Made by a program: the position numbers and the translations under genes
The notes under the pieces: model-generated
The model's database searches: none
What the model saw: only the letters and a program-made list of their open reading frames with translations
What the model was told of the DNA's origin: nothing
Shown: piece by piece, positions 23,548 to 37,385 of the stretch
How positions within the stretch are numbered: the first letter of the stretch is position 1
Layout of the letters: each line of letters starts with the position of its first letter
From: Oryzobacter faecalis
Lineage (GTDB): Bacteria > Actinomycetota > Actinomycetes > Actinomycetales > Dermatophilaceae
Direction: 5' to 3'
DNA: 64,000 nucleotides
Assembly: GCF_046764005.1 (NCBI RefSeq)
Contig: NZ_JBKOFW010000006.1
Location: forward strand, 217,066-281,065

Positions 23548-24999
23548 TCAGGGCCTGAGCTGGCTGTACGCGGGGGCGACCCGGTTCTTCGCGTCGCCGA
23601 TGCGGTGCACCCGCAGCGCGTTCGTCGAGCCGGGGATGCCGGGGGGCGAGCCGGCGACGATGATGACGAGGTCGCCCTCGACCACGCGGCCCGCCGCGAG
23701 GAGCACCTCGTCGACCTGCATCGCCATCTCGTCGGTGTGCTTGGCGTCGCCGACGAGGAAGGTCTCCACGCCCCACGTGAGGGCCAGCTGGCTGCGGGTC
23801 CACTGGCTGGGGGTGAACGCCAGCATCGGGATGCGCGGGCGCACGCGCGACAGCCGCCGCGTGGAGTCGCCGCTCATCGTGAACGTGATGAGGTGCTTGC
23901 AGCCCAGGAGCTCGCCGATCTCGGCGGCCGCCGCGGTGACGGCTCCGCCCTTGGTGTGCGGGCGGCTGCCGAGCGGGGGGATGCGGTGCAGGCCGTGGTC
24001 CTCGGTGTTCTCGATGATCCGGGCCATCGTGCGGACCGCGGTGAACGGGTGCTTCCCGACGCTCGTCTCGCCCGAGAGCATGAGGGCGTCGGCGCCGTCG
24101 AGGACGGCGTTCGCGGCGTCGGAGGCCTCGGCGCGCGTCGGGCGGCTGTTCTCGATCATCGACTCGAGCACCTGGGTCGCGACGATGACCGGCTTGGCCT
24201 GGCGGCGGGCCAGCTCGCACGCGCGCTTCTGGACCAGCGGCACCTCCTCGAGCGGCATCTCGACGCCGAGGTCACCACGGGCGACCATGAGACCGTCGAA
24301 CGCACGGACGATGTCGTCGAGGTTCTCGACGGCCTGGGGCTTCTCGATCTTCGCGATGACGGGCAGGCGGATGCCCTCCTCGTCCATGATCCGGTGCACG
24401 TCGAGGATGTCGTCGGCGTTGCGGACGAAGGAGAGCGCGATCATGTCGGCGCGCATCCGCAGCGCCCAGCGCAGGTCGTCCTCGTCCTTCTCCGACAGGG
24501 CGGGGACCGACACCGAGACGCCGGGCAGGTTGATGCCCTTGTTGTTCGACAGGGTGCCGCCCTCGACCACCTCGCAGACGACGTCGGTGGCCGTGACGTC
24601 GGTGGCGACGAGGGCGAGCTTGCCGTCGTCGATGAGGATCCGGTCGCCGGCCGTGACGTCGCCGGGCAGCCCTGCGTACGTGGTGCCGACCTCGTTGACG
24701 TCGCCGGGGACGTCCCTCGTGGTGATGGTGAAGCTCGCGCCGCGGACGAGCTGGACGGGGCCGTTCTCGAACCGGGCCGTGCGGATCTTGGGGCCCTGGA
24801 GGTCGACGAGGACGCCGACCGCGCGACTCTCGGCGTCACTGGCGCGACGCACGTCCATGTAGACGCGCTCGTGGTCCTTGTGGTCGCCGTGGCTGAGGTT
24901 GAGCCGCGCGACGTCCATGCCCGACCGGACGAGCTCGCGGAGGTTCTCGGACGAGCTGGTGGCGGGTCCGACGGTGCAGACGATCTTCGCGCGACGCAT
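23548..24999 (-). CDS. pyk: Pyruvate kinase
   Basis: 483 residues, standard length. The N-terminal RRAKIVCTVGPATSS with the following DVARLNLSHG, LVDLQGPKIRT, the active-site IEKPQAVENLDDI and VARGDLGVEMPLEEVP, and VATQVLESMI followed by SRPTRAEASDAANAVLDG cover the catalytic barrel. The C-terminal allosteric domain follows. It converts phosphoenolpyruvate and ADP to pyruvate and ATP. The ATG at 24999 lies 6 nt after a TAGGGT box and has no RBS, so the mRNA is probably leaderless. A GTTCAC direct repeat lies about 60-80 bp upstream. Confidence 0.97.
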   Translation of the reverse strand: MRRAKIVCTVGPATSSSENLRELVRSGMDVARLNLSHGDHKDHERVYMDVRRASDAESRAVGVLVDLQGPKIRTARFENGPVQLVRGASFTITTRDVPGDVNEVGTTYAGLPGDVTAGDRILIDDGKLALVATDVTATDVVCEVVEGGTLSNNKGINLPGVSVSVPALSEKDEDDLRWALRMRADMIALSFVRNADDILDVHRIMDEEGIRLPVIAKIEKPQAVENLDDIVRAFDGLMVARGDLGVEMPLEEVPLVQKRACELARRQAKPVIVATQVLESMIENSRPTRAEASDAANAVLDGADALMLSGETSVGKHPFTAVRTMARIIENTEDHGLHRIPPLGSRPHTKGGAVTAAAAEIGELLGCKHLITFTMSGDSTRRLSRVRPRIPMLAFTPSQWTRSQLALTWGVETFLVGDAKHTDEMAMQVDEVLLAAGRVVEGDLVIIVAGSPPGIPGSTNALRVHRIGDAKNRVAPAYSQLRP

Positions 25000-25005
25000 G
25001 CTCGA

Positions 25006-25011
25006 ACCCTA
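25006..25011 (-). promoter_or_regulatory. -10 box for leaderless pyk
   Basis: TAGGGT on the minus strand ends 6 nt before the pyk ATG. Confidence 0.5.
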
Positions 25012-25059
25012 TCGGTGGAACCGTTTGCACCAGTGACGCGGGCCACATCCCGGACCCGG

Positions 25060-25081
25060 GTTCACCCTTCGTTCACGCGAG
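25060..25081 (+). promoter_or_regulatory. Two-unit GTTCAC direct repeat, PHO-box-like
   Basis: GTTCACCCTTC is followed directly by GTTCACGCGAG: two units with identical hexamers exactly 11 bp apart. GTTCACC units at 11-bp spacing are the core of Streptomyces PhoP boxes. The box lies about 60-80 bp upstream of the inferred pyk start, in reverse orientation to pyk. Confidence 0.5.
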
Positions 25082-25138
25082 CCCGCGCGCGCCCTCCCGC
25101 ACCCCCTCGCCGCCCTGCGCGCAACCTCCGGCCACAGC

Positions 25139-25194
25139 GCGACCTACCGCCTGGTCAGTGCTGTGATCGCAGCGCTGACCAGGCGGTAGGTCGC
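25139..25194. terminator. 25-bp near-perfect hairpin after gltD
   Basis: GCGACCTACCGCCTGGTCAG (25139-25158) pairs without mismatch with 25175-25194, and five inner pairs including one G.U extend it to 25 bp with a six-base loop. It lies 53 bp downstream of the gltD stop on the minus strand and can terminate the trp-glt transcription unit. No T tract follows. Confidence 0.65.
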
Positions 25195-25247
25195 GGTCTC
25201 GGGCGGTCTCAGGCGGAGTCGAGGGTGGAGGAGCAGGGGCGACGGTG

Positions 25248-26700
25248 TCAGACGGCGAGCGGGCGGTCCGTGGGGCTGACCGGGCGCGGTAGGCGCGAGG
25301 GCTTGCCCATGAGCCAGGCGTCGACCTCGTGCGCGGCCGAGCGCCCCTCGGCGATGGCCCACACGATGAGCGACTGCCCGCGACCGGCGTCGCCGGCGAC
25401 GAAGACGCCCGGGACGTTGGTCATGAAGTGGCCGTCGCGCGCGACGTTGGTGCGGGCGTCCTTCTCGACGCCGAGCTGGTCGAGCAGACCCTCGGCCTGC
25501 GGACCGAGGAAGCCCATCGCGAGGAGGACCAGCTGGGCCGGGATCTCGCGCTCGGTGCCCTCGACCTTCTCGAAGCCCTGCTCGCCCATGACGACCTCGT
25601 GCAGCCGCAGGCCGGCGACCCGGCCCTGCTCGTCGCCGACGATCTCGGAGGTCGACACGGCGTAGACGCGGTCTCCGCCCTCCTCGTGGGCGGAGGCGAC
25701 GCGGAACAGCATCGGGTAGGTCGGCCACGGGTGCGCGGCGGCCCGCGCGGTGCCCGGCTGCGGCATGATCTCCAGGCTCGTCACCGACCGGGCGCCCTGG
25801 CGGTGCGCGGTGCCGATGCAGTCGGCGCCGGTGTCGCCGCCGCCGATGACGACGACGTCCTTGCCGGCCGCCGTGACCTGGCCCTCGACCGACTGGCCGA
25901 GCGCGACGCGGTTGGCGGGCGGCAGGTAGTCCATCGCCTGGAGGACGCCGTCGAGCTCGCGCCCGGGCACCGGCAGCTCGCGCGGGACCGTCGCACCGAT
26001 GGCGACGACGACCGCGTCGAAGCGCTTGCGGAGGTCGGCGCCGGTGAGGTCGACCCCGACCTCGACGCCGGTGCGGAAGCGGGTGCCCTCGGACTTCATC
26101 TGGGCGATCCGCCGGTCGACGTGCTGCTTCTCCATCTTGAACTCGGGGATGCCGTAGCGCAGGAGGCCGCCGGGGCTGTCGGCGCGCTCGTAGACGGCGA
26201 CGGTGTGGCCGGCGCGGGTCAGCTGCTGCGCGGCCGCCAGCCCGGCCGGGCCGGACCCGACGACGGCCACGGTCTTGCCCGAGAGCCGCTCGGGCGCCAC
26301 GGGGTCGACGACGCCGTTGGCGAACGCGCGGTCGATGATCGAGACCTCGACCTGCTTGATCGTCACGGCCGGCTGGTTGATGCCGAGGACGCACGCCGAC
26401 TCGCAGGGCGCGGGGCAGAGGCGACCCGTGAACTCCGGGAAGTTGTTCGTCGCGTGGAGGCGGTCGATGGCCTGGCGCCACTCACCGCGCCACGCGAGGT
26501 CGTTCCACTCGGGGATGAGGTTGCCGAGCGGACACCCGCTGTGGCAGAACGGGATCCCGCAGTCCATGCAGCGGCCGGCCTGGCGCTGGAGCTCGGTCGA
26601 CGACTGCTCCTCGTAGACCTCCTTCCAGTCCCTGATCCGGACCGGTACGGGTCGGCGGCGCGGCAGCTCGCGCTCGCGCGTCTTGAGAAAGCCCTGGGGG

Positions 26701-26708
<8 letters not shown>
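25248..26708 (-). CDS. gltD: Glutamate synthase, small (beta) subunit
   Basis: 486 residues. Two Cys-rich motifs near the N-terminus (CMDCGIPFCHSGCPLGNLIP and LCPAPCESACVLG) bind the [4Fe-4S] clusters. The FAD motif VAVVGSGPAGLAAAQQL and the NADPH motif VVVIGGGDTGADCIG follow. It takes electrons from NADPH and passes them to GltB for glutamate formation from glutamine and 2-oxoglutarate. The GTG start overlaps the end of gltB by 8 bp, indicating translational coupling. The operon ends at the hairpin 25139-25194. Confidence 0.97.
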
Positions 26709-31242
<4,534 letters not shown>

Positions 31243-31329
31243 GTCGCATCACCGTCCTCAGAGGTCGTCGATCCCTCGGGGACCGGGCACGGCAAGGTCA
31301 GGCGCGGACGGCGTCGGCCACGTGCCGGA

Positions 31330-31335
31330 ATGCTA
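31330..31335 (-). promoter_or_regulatory. Possible -10 box for gltB
   Basis: TAGCAT on the minus strand in the 128-bp lgt-gltB gap, with an AT-richer ATGCAA about 18 nt upstream. The inferred leader is about 80 nt. The match to consensus is weak. Confidence 0.3.
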
Positions 31336-31370
31336 TCGCCGGGCCCTCTCGTCTTGCATTTCGAGCCGGG

Positions 31371-32291
31371 CTATCCCAGATTCTGGGACTCCGCGTCGGT
31401 CTCCGTGCGGGGACCGGGGTCGCTCCCCGGTGTCGGTGGGGTGTCGGTGCGCTCGGCCCGACGGCGGGTGAACCACACGATCCACAGGCCCAGGAGGAAG
31501 ACGAGGATGCTCGTCCACACGTTGAGCCGCTGGCCGAGGACGACCTCGGCGTCGTCCGTGCGCATCCTCTCGACGACGATCCGCCCGATCGGGTAGCCCG
31601 CGACGTAGAGGCCGAACACCGCCCCCGGGTGCAGGCGGCGCCGGCGGTCGAGGACGAGCAGCGCCGCGGCGAGGACGACGAGGAACAGCGACTCGTAGAG
31701 GAAGGTCGGGTGGAAGGTCCCGAGGACGACCGGCTCCCCCGAGGCGTCGACGACGGCCCGGCCCGCGCCGTTGTCCCACTCGTGGATCGTCAGGCCCCAC
31801 GGGAGGTCGGTGGGCCCGCCGTAGAGCTCGTTGTTGAACCAGTTGCCCCACCGGCCGATCGCCTGGGCGAGCGCCACCCCGGGCGCCGCGGCGTCGGCGT
31901 ACGCGAGGAAGGGGATGCCGTGGCGGCGGCAGCCGATCCACGCACCGAGCGCGCCGAGGGCGATCGCCCCCCAGATGCCGAGGCCGCCCTCCCAGATCTT
32001 CACCGCGTCGACGGGGTTGCCGCCCTCGCCCCAGTACGGATCGGGGGTCGTGACGACGTGGTAGAGCCGCCCGCCGACGATCCCGAAGAGGACGGCCCAC
32101 GCGGCGACGTCGAGGGCCTGGGCCGACTCGAACCCGCGCGGCACGAGCCGGCGCCCGGTGAGCCACACGGCGACGACGATCCCCAGGAGGATGCAGACCG
32201 CGTACATCCGCAGCGGCAGCGGCCCGAGGTGCCAGACCCCGACGGTGGGGCTGGGCAGGGCCGCGGGGAGCACGGTCGCGAGGGCGCTCAC
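31371..32291 (-). CDS. lgt: Phosphatidylglycerol:prolipoprotein diacylglyceryl transferase
   Basis: 306 residues with seven hydrophobic segments. Family motifs: GIVGGRLYHVV, EGGLGIWGA and the Lgt signature GRWGNWFNNELYG, then LGTFHPTFLYESL. It attaches diacylglycerol to the lipobox Cys of lipoproteins in the membrane. The start GTG at 32291 overlaps the stop of the DsbA-like gene (GTGA). The hydrophilic C-terminal tail rich in Thr/Pro/Asp is common in actinobacterial Lgt. A 15-nt palindrome (31374-31388) lies in the last codons. Confidence 0.96.
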   Translation of the reverse strand: MSALATVLPAALPSPTVGVWHLGPLPLRMYAVCILLGIVVAVWLTGRRLVPRGFESAQALDVAAWAVLFGIVGGRLYHVVTTPDPYWGEGGNPVDAVKIWEGGLGIWGAIALGALGAWIGCRRHGIPFLAYADAAAPGVALAQAIGRWGNWFNNELYGGPTDLPWGLTIHEWDNGAGRAVVDASGEPVVLGTFHPTFLYESLFLVVLAAALLVLDRRRRLHPGAVFGLYVAGYPIGRIVVERMRTDDAEVVLGQRLNVWTSILVFLLGLWIVWFTRRRAERTDTPPTPGSDPGPRTETDAESQNLG

Positions 32292-33055
32292 TTCGTGGCC
32301 GCCTCGACGGCCGCGGTGAACCCCTCGGGCGAGGCGATGGCGCCGAGCTCCTGGTCGACCCCGTCGAACCGCACCGTGGGCGTCCCGCGCACGCCGTCCT
32401 CGAAGCTCTTCCTCTCGACCGAGTCGACGTAGGCGTCGTAGCGCCCGGAGTCGAGGCACGCCTCCCAGGTCGAGAGCGCGTCGCCGGTGATGCCGGCCGC
32501 CTGCGCGAACCCGGCGAGGTCGGCGTCGGTGAAGCCGGTGCCCTCCTGCTCGGGCTGGCCGGGGAAGACGCGGTCGTGGAACTCCTGGAACCTGCCGGCG
32601 TCGGCGGCGCAGAAGGCGGCGTTCCCGGCCCGCGTCGAGCTGTCGTTCCTGAGGTTGTCGTCGAGGAAGTTCTTGACGTGGTAGACGAGGACGATCCGTC
32701 CCTCCTGCGCCAGCGAGCTGATCGTCGACCCGGTCAGCTCCTCGAACTGCGCGCAGGCCGGGCACTGGAAGTCCTCGTAGACGTCGACGGTCGGCGCGCC
32801 GGGTCGGGGCGTGACGTCGGCGAAGGCGCGGTAGCCCGCCCCCATGGCGGTGACGCCCTTCGGCAGGGCCGTGCCGCCGGAGCCGGTGTCGGACGACCGG
32901 GAGGACCAGACCACCCCGCCGACCACCGCGACGATCGCGACGACGACGACCACGGCGGCGACGACGACCTTGTCGGCGCCGCCCCCGCCGTCCTTGCGCG
33001 CGGCCTCGATCCTGGCCCTGCGGTCGGCGGACGGGGACGACTTCGTGCTGCCCAT
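32288..33055 (-). CDS. Membrane-anchored DsbA-like thiol-disulfide oxidoreductase
   Basis: 255 residues. A basic cytoplasmic N-terminus, one Val-rich transmembrane segment (about 29-50), then a thioredoxin/DsbA domain with YEDFQCPACAQFEELTG (active site Cys98-Pro-Ala-Cys101), the helical insert and GTPTVRFDGV carrying the cis-proline. It probably forms or isomerises disulfides outside the membrane. The ATG at 33055 has GAGAGGA 13 nt upstream. It follows the MauE-like gene, a natural electron partner, and overlaps lgt. Confidence 0.9.
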   Translation of the reverse strand: MGSTKSSPSADRRARIEAARKDGGGGADKVVVAAVVVVVAIVAVVGGVVWSSRSSDTGSGGTALPKGVTAMGAGYRAFADVTPRPGAPTVDVYEDFQCPACAQFEELTGSTISSLAQEGRIVLVYHVKNFLDDNLRNDSSTRAGNAAFCAADAGRFQEFHDRVFPGQPEQEGTGFTDADLAGFAQAAGITGDALSTWEACLDSGRYDAYVDSVERKSFEDGVRGTPTVRFDGVDQELGAIASPEGFTAAVEAATK

Positions 33056-33081
33056 GGCGTGCGGTGTTCCTCTCGGGGTGG

Positions 33082-33603
33082 TCAGTGGCCGAAGAGCCGG
33101 TGGTCGAGGGCGGCGAGCGACCGCGGCCGGACGACGAGCCAGGTGCCCGCCGCCGCGAAGGCGAGGTCGCGAGCGATCTCCTGGGGGTAGCGCGTCTCGT
33201 CGGCGCCGACCTGCCCGCCACCGCCGAAGCAGCCGCAGTCGATCGTCAGACCGCGCGCCCACGCCTGGGCGATCCCGAGGACGAAGGCCGCCATGAGCAC
33301 CGTCGAGACGGCGGCGACCGGGCGCGTGAACAGGCCCACGAGGAGCAGGACGCCGAGGACGACCTCGACGAAGGGCAGCGCGAGCCCGACCGCCCCGGCG
33401 AGGTCCATGGGGAGGATCTCGTACGCCTGGACGGCGCGCTGGGCGGTCAGGGGCGAGCCGATCTTGGCCGCCCCCGCCCAGACGAGGACGACGCCGAGGA
33501 CCATGCGGGCGAGGAGCCCGACGACGTCGAGGACGAGGGTGCGCCGGGGGGCCGGTGCCTCCACCTCGGTGGCGTCCGTCCCCGGATCCGTACGCGCGAT
33601 CAC
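33082..33603 (-). CDS. MauE/DoxX family membrane protein
   Basis: 173 residues with four hydrophobic segments: LDVVGLLARMVLGVVLVWAGAAKI, the FVEVVLGVLLLVGLF region, VLMAAFVLGIAQAW, and a last one before the basic end. The DCGCFGG motif in the loop is the Cys pair typical of MauE-like proteins, which resemble DsbD/VKOR-like redox membrane proteins. Position directly before the DsbA-like gene suggests it exchanges electrons with that protein. The GTG at 33603 overlaps the trpA stop. Function by inference. Confidence 0.85.
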   Translation of the reverse strand: MIARTDPGTDATEVEAPAPRRTLVLDVVGLLARMVLGVVLVWAGAAKIGSPLTAQRAVQAYEILPMDLAGAVGLALPFVEVVLGVLLLVGLFTRPVAAVSTVLMAAFVLGIAQAWARGLTIDCGCFGGGGQVGADETRYPQEIARDLAFAAAGTWLVVRPRSLAALDHRLFGH

Positions 33604-34411
33604 CGCCGCCCCGACCTCACTCCCTCGGCCAGCTCGGCCGTCAGCCCGCGCAACGTCTCGAGCCGTCCGGGGAGTTCCCCGTCGCCCCCGAGGGCACGCA
33701 CGAGCGCGGAGCCGACGATGACGCCGTCGGCGTACCCGGCGAGCTCGGCGGCCTGCTCGCCGGTGGAGACACCGAGGCCGACGCAGACCGGGAGGTCGGT
33801 GACGGCCTTCGTGCGCTCGACGAGGCCGCGCGCGTCGCTGTCGACGCTCGTGCGGGCGCCGGTGACGCCCATCGTCGAGGCGGCGTAGACGAAGCCCCGA
33901 CAGGCCGCGGTGACGCGGGCGAGCCGCTCGGGGGTCGAGGACGGCGCGACGAGGAAGACCCGGTCCAGGCCGTGCCGGTCGCTGGCCGCGACCCACTCGT
34001 CGGCCTCGTCGGGGATGAGGTCGGGGGTGATGAGGCCCGCTCCCCCGTGCGCGGCGAGGTCGGCGGCGAAGCGCTCGACCCCGCGGTGGAGCACGAGGTT
34101 CCAGTACGTCATGACGAGCGGGGAGCCTCCCGCCTCGCGGACGGCTGCCGTGGCGCGGAAGACGTCGTCGACCCGGGACCCCTGCGCGAGGGCGGTGGCG
34201 GCGGCGTGCTGGATGACCTCGCCGTCCATGAGGGGGTCGCTGTAGGGGACGCCGACCTCGACGACGTCGCAGCCGGCCTCGACGAGCACCCGCATCGCCT
34301 CCAGCGAACCCTCGACCGAGGGGTAGCCCACGGGCAGGTAGCCGACGAGGGCGGCACGTCCCTCCTCGCGGCAGCGGCGCAGGACGTCCTCGACGCCGCG
34401 CGTCGCCGTGG

Positions 34412-34415
<4 letters not shown>
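33600..34415 (-). CDS. trpA: Tryptophan synthase alpha chain
   Basis: 271 residues. VGYLPVGYPS, the catalytic Glu and Asp in VVEVGVPYSDPLMDGEVIQ, GLITPDLIPDEA, APSSTPERL, the VYAASTMGVTGARTS loop and the phosphate-binding GVIVGSALV are all present. It cleaves indole-3-glycerol phosphate and channels indole to TrpB. The GTG at 34415 overlaps the trpB stop by 4 bp. Confidence 0.97.
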
Positions 34416-35656
<1,241 letters not shown>

Positions 35657-35662
35657 GGTGGG

Positions 35663-36472
35663 TCAGGCCTCCAGGGGTGCGGCACCGGCCACGCCGGCGG
35701 CGACGATCGCGGCGGCGCCGGCGTGGGCGTCGCCGGTGCGGACGAGCGCCTCCCCGACGAGGACGGCGTCCGCGCCCTGTGCGGCGTAGGAGGCGGCGTC
35801 CTCCGGCCCGGCGATGCCGGACTCGGCGACGGTCACGACGCCCTCGGGGATGAGGGGGCGCAGGCGGGAGAAGGTGTCGGGGTGGATCTCGAGGGTCTTC
35901 AGGTTGCGCGCGTTGACGCCGATGACGGCCGCGCCGACGTCGACGGCGCGCTGGGTCTCGACCTCGTCGTGGACCTCGACGAGCGCGGTCATCCCGAGCT
36001 CGCCGGTCCGGTGCAGCATCGAGGAGAGGTCGTCGTCGGTGAGCGCGGCGACGATGAGGAGGACGAGGTCGGCGCCGTGGGCTCGCGCCTCCCACAGCTG
36101 GTAGTCGCTGACCATGAAGTCCTTGCGCAGGACCGGCACGTCGACGGCCGCGCGCACGGCGTCGAGGTCGTCGAGGCTGCCGCCGAAGCGCCGCCCCTCG
36201 GTGAGCACCGACACCGCCGTGGCCCCGCCGAGCGCGTACTGCGCGGCGAGGGCCGCCGGGTCGGGGATGTCCGAGAGCGGGCCCTTGCTCGGGCTCGCCC
36301 GCTTCACCTCGGCGATGAGCGACAGGCCGGGCCGCCGCAGGGCGGTCTCGGCGTCGAGCGCCGGGGGTGCGGCGAGGACCGCGGCCTCCAGCTCGGAGAG
36401 CGAGGTGCGGCGCTCGCGGGCCGCGAGGTCCTCGCGGACCCCGGCGACGATGGAGTCGAGGACGGTCGTCAC
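35663..36472 (-). CDS. trpC: Indole-3-glycerol phosphate synthase
   Basis: 269 residues. LIAEVKRASPSKGPL holds the catalytic lysine; SVLTEGRRFGGSL, PVLRKDFMVSDYQLWEARAHGAD, LVEVHDE, IGVNARNLKTLE and VAESGIAGPEDA complete the barrel. It makes indole-3-glycerol phosphate from CdRP. There is no fusion to TrpF. The GTG start lies 14 bp after the HGxxPAAW gene. Confidence 0.97.
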   Translation of the reverse strand: MTTVLDSIVAGVREDLAARERRTSLSELEAAVLAAPPALDAETALRRPGLSLIAEVKRASPSKGPLSDIPDPAALAAQYALGGATAVSVLTEGRRFGGSLDDLDAVRAAVDVPVLRKDFMVSDYQLWEARAHGADLVLLIVAALTDDDLSSMLHRTGELGMTALVEVHDEVETQRAVDVGAAVIGVNARNLKTLEIHPDTFSRLRPLIPEGVVTVAESGIAGPEDAASYAAQGADAVLVGEALVRTGDAHAGAAAIVAAGVAGAAPLEA

Positions 36473-36486
36473 GACGCGCCCAGCCG

Positions 36487-36723
36487 TCAGTGGATGGAGG
36501 GGGCCTCGTCACGGGGGCGCCCGGCCGCGCCGTAACCGGCCATCGACAGCACCTTCCCCGCGACGACGCCGACGACGGCGAGCACGACCCCACCGACGAA
36601 CACCCAGACGTTGGGGAAGAGGACGGCGAGCGCCATCACGGCCGACGCGACGATGCAGATCGTCACGGCGGTCCAGGCAGCGACGCTGTGCCCGTGGTCC
36701 TCGTGCTCGTCGTGCTGGCTCAT
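36487..36723 (-). CDS. HGxxPAAW-type small membrane protein
   Basis: 78 residues. The N-terminal HGHSVAAWTAV corresponds to the motif that names this actinobacterial family, with Ser-Val in place of the usual variable-Pro positions. Two hydrophobic segments follow (about 18-36 and 41-60). The ATG at 36723 has GAGGAG about 9 nt upstream. It regularly lies between trpE and trpC in actinobacteria. Function is unknown; a role in tryptophan or precursor movement is only a guess from position. Confidence 0.85.
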   Translation of the reverse strand: MSQHDEHEDHGHSVAAWTAVTICIVASAVMALAVLFPNVWVFVGGVVLAVVGVVAGKVLSMAGYGAAGRPRDEAPSIH

Positions 36724-36779
36724 GGCGTCACTCCTCGTGGTGGGGTCGGCGACCCGCGGCGTGGTCTGGGGCGATTCTG

Positions 36780-37385
36780 TCAGGTCGGGCGGTCGGGACC
36801 GACATCGGTGGGGTCGCGGCCGGCGGACAGCTCGTCCCAGTCGCTCGCGACCCGCTCGCCCCGGGGTCCGGCGACGTCCCCGCCGTCCGTGGGGGCGACC
36901 TCGTACCGGCTGCTCGGGCCGCCCCAGGACCCCATGCCCCACGCGGCGCAGGCGAGCCCGACGAGGGAGAGGGCCAGGGCCCCGAGGGCGACGACGGGCC
37001 AGGCGCTCGGGTCGGCGACCGTCTCGACCGATCCCGTGCGTCCCACGCGGGCCGCGCCGACGGGACCGAGGACGCCGTCCGGGTCGAGCAGGACCCGTCC
37101 GGTGAGCCCGGCGGCGACGACGAGGAGGCCGGCCCAGCCGAGGAGGGCGACGACGCGCGTGACCCGGCCACCGGCCACGGTCGCCACGGTCGCGGCCGCG
37201 AGGGCCAGGGCGACGGCGGTGAGGCCGGGGGCGACCTCGGCACCCGTCGCGCCGATCCGGGTCGCGCCGAGCACGGCGTCGTCGACGGCGCCGGACACCC
37301 AGGGCCGGAAGGCGACCGCGAGGAGGGCGAACCCGCCGACGAGACCGAGGAGGGCGACCGGACCGCGACGCGCCAAGGCCCTCAC
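36780..37385 (-). CDS. Trp biosynthesis-associated membrane protein (Trp_oprn_chp)
   Basis: 201 residues with four hydrophobic segments, the N-terminal one after RRGPVALLGLVGG. The loop with RVGRTGSV and the ending WELSAGRDPTD-like region (seen as DWDELSAGRDPT) are characteristic of the Trp operon membrane protein family. It starts on a GTG overlapping the trpE stop, so it is translationally coupled. Function unknown. Confidence 0.88.
   Translation of the reverse strand: MRALARRGPVALLGLVGGFALLAVAFRPWVSGAVDDAVLGATRIGATGAEVAPGLTAVALALAAATVATVAGGRVTRVVALLGWAGLLVVAAGLTGRVLLDPDGVLGPVGAARVGRTGSVETVADPSAWPVVALGALALSLVGLACAAWGMGSWGGPSSRYEVAPTDGGDVAGPRGERVASDWDELSAGRDPTDVGPDRPT

Noticed and set aside
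31374..31388. Palindrome TCCCAGATTCTGGGA at the end of lgt as a gltB operator
   Set aside because: It encodes the last codons of Lgt, has a one-base spacer and lies above the presumed promoter; support is too thin to list as a site.
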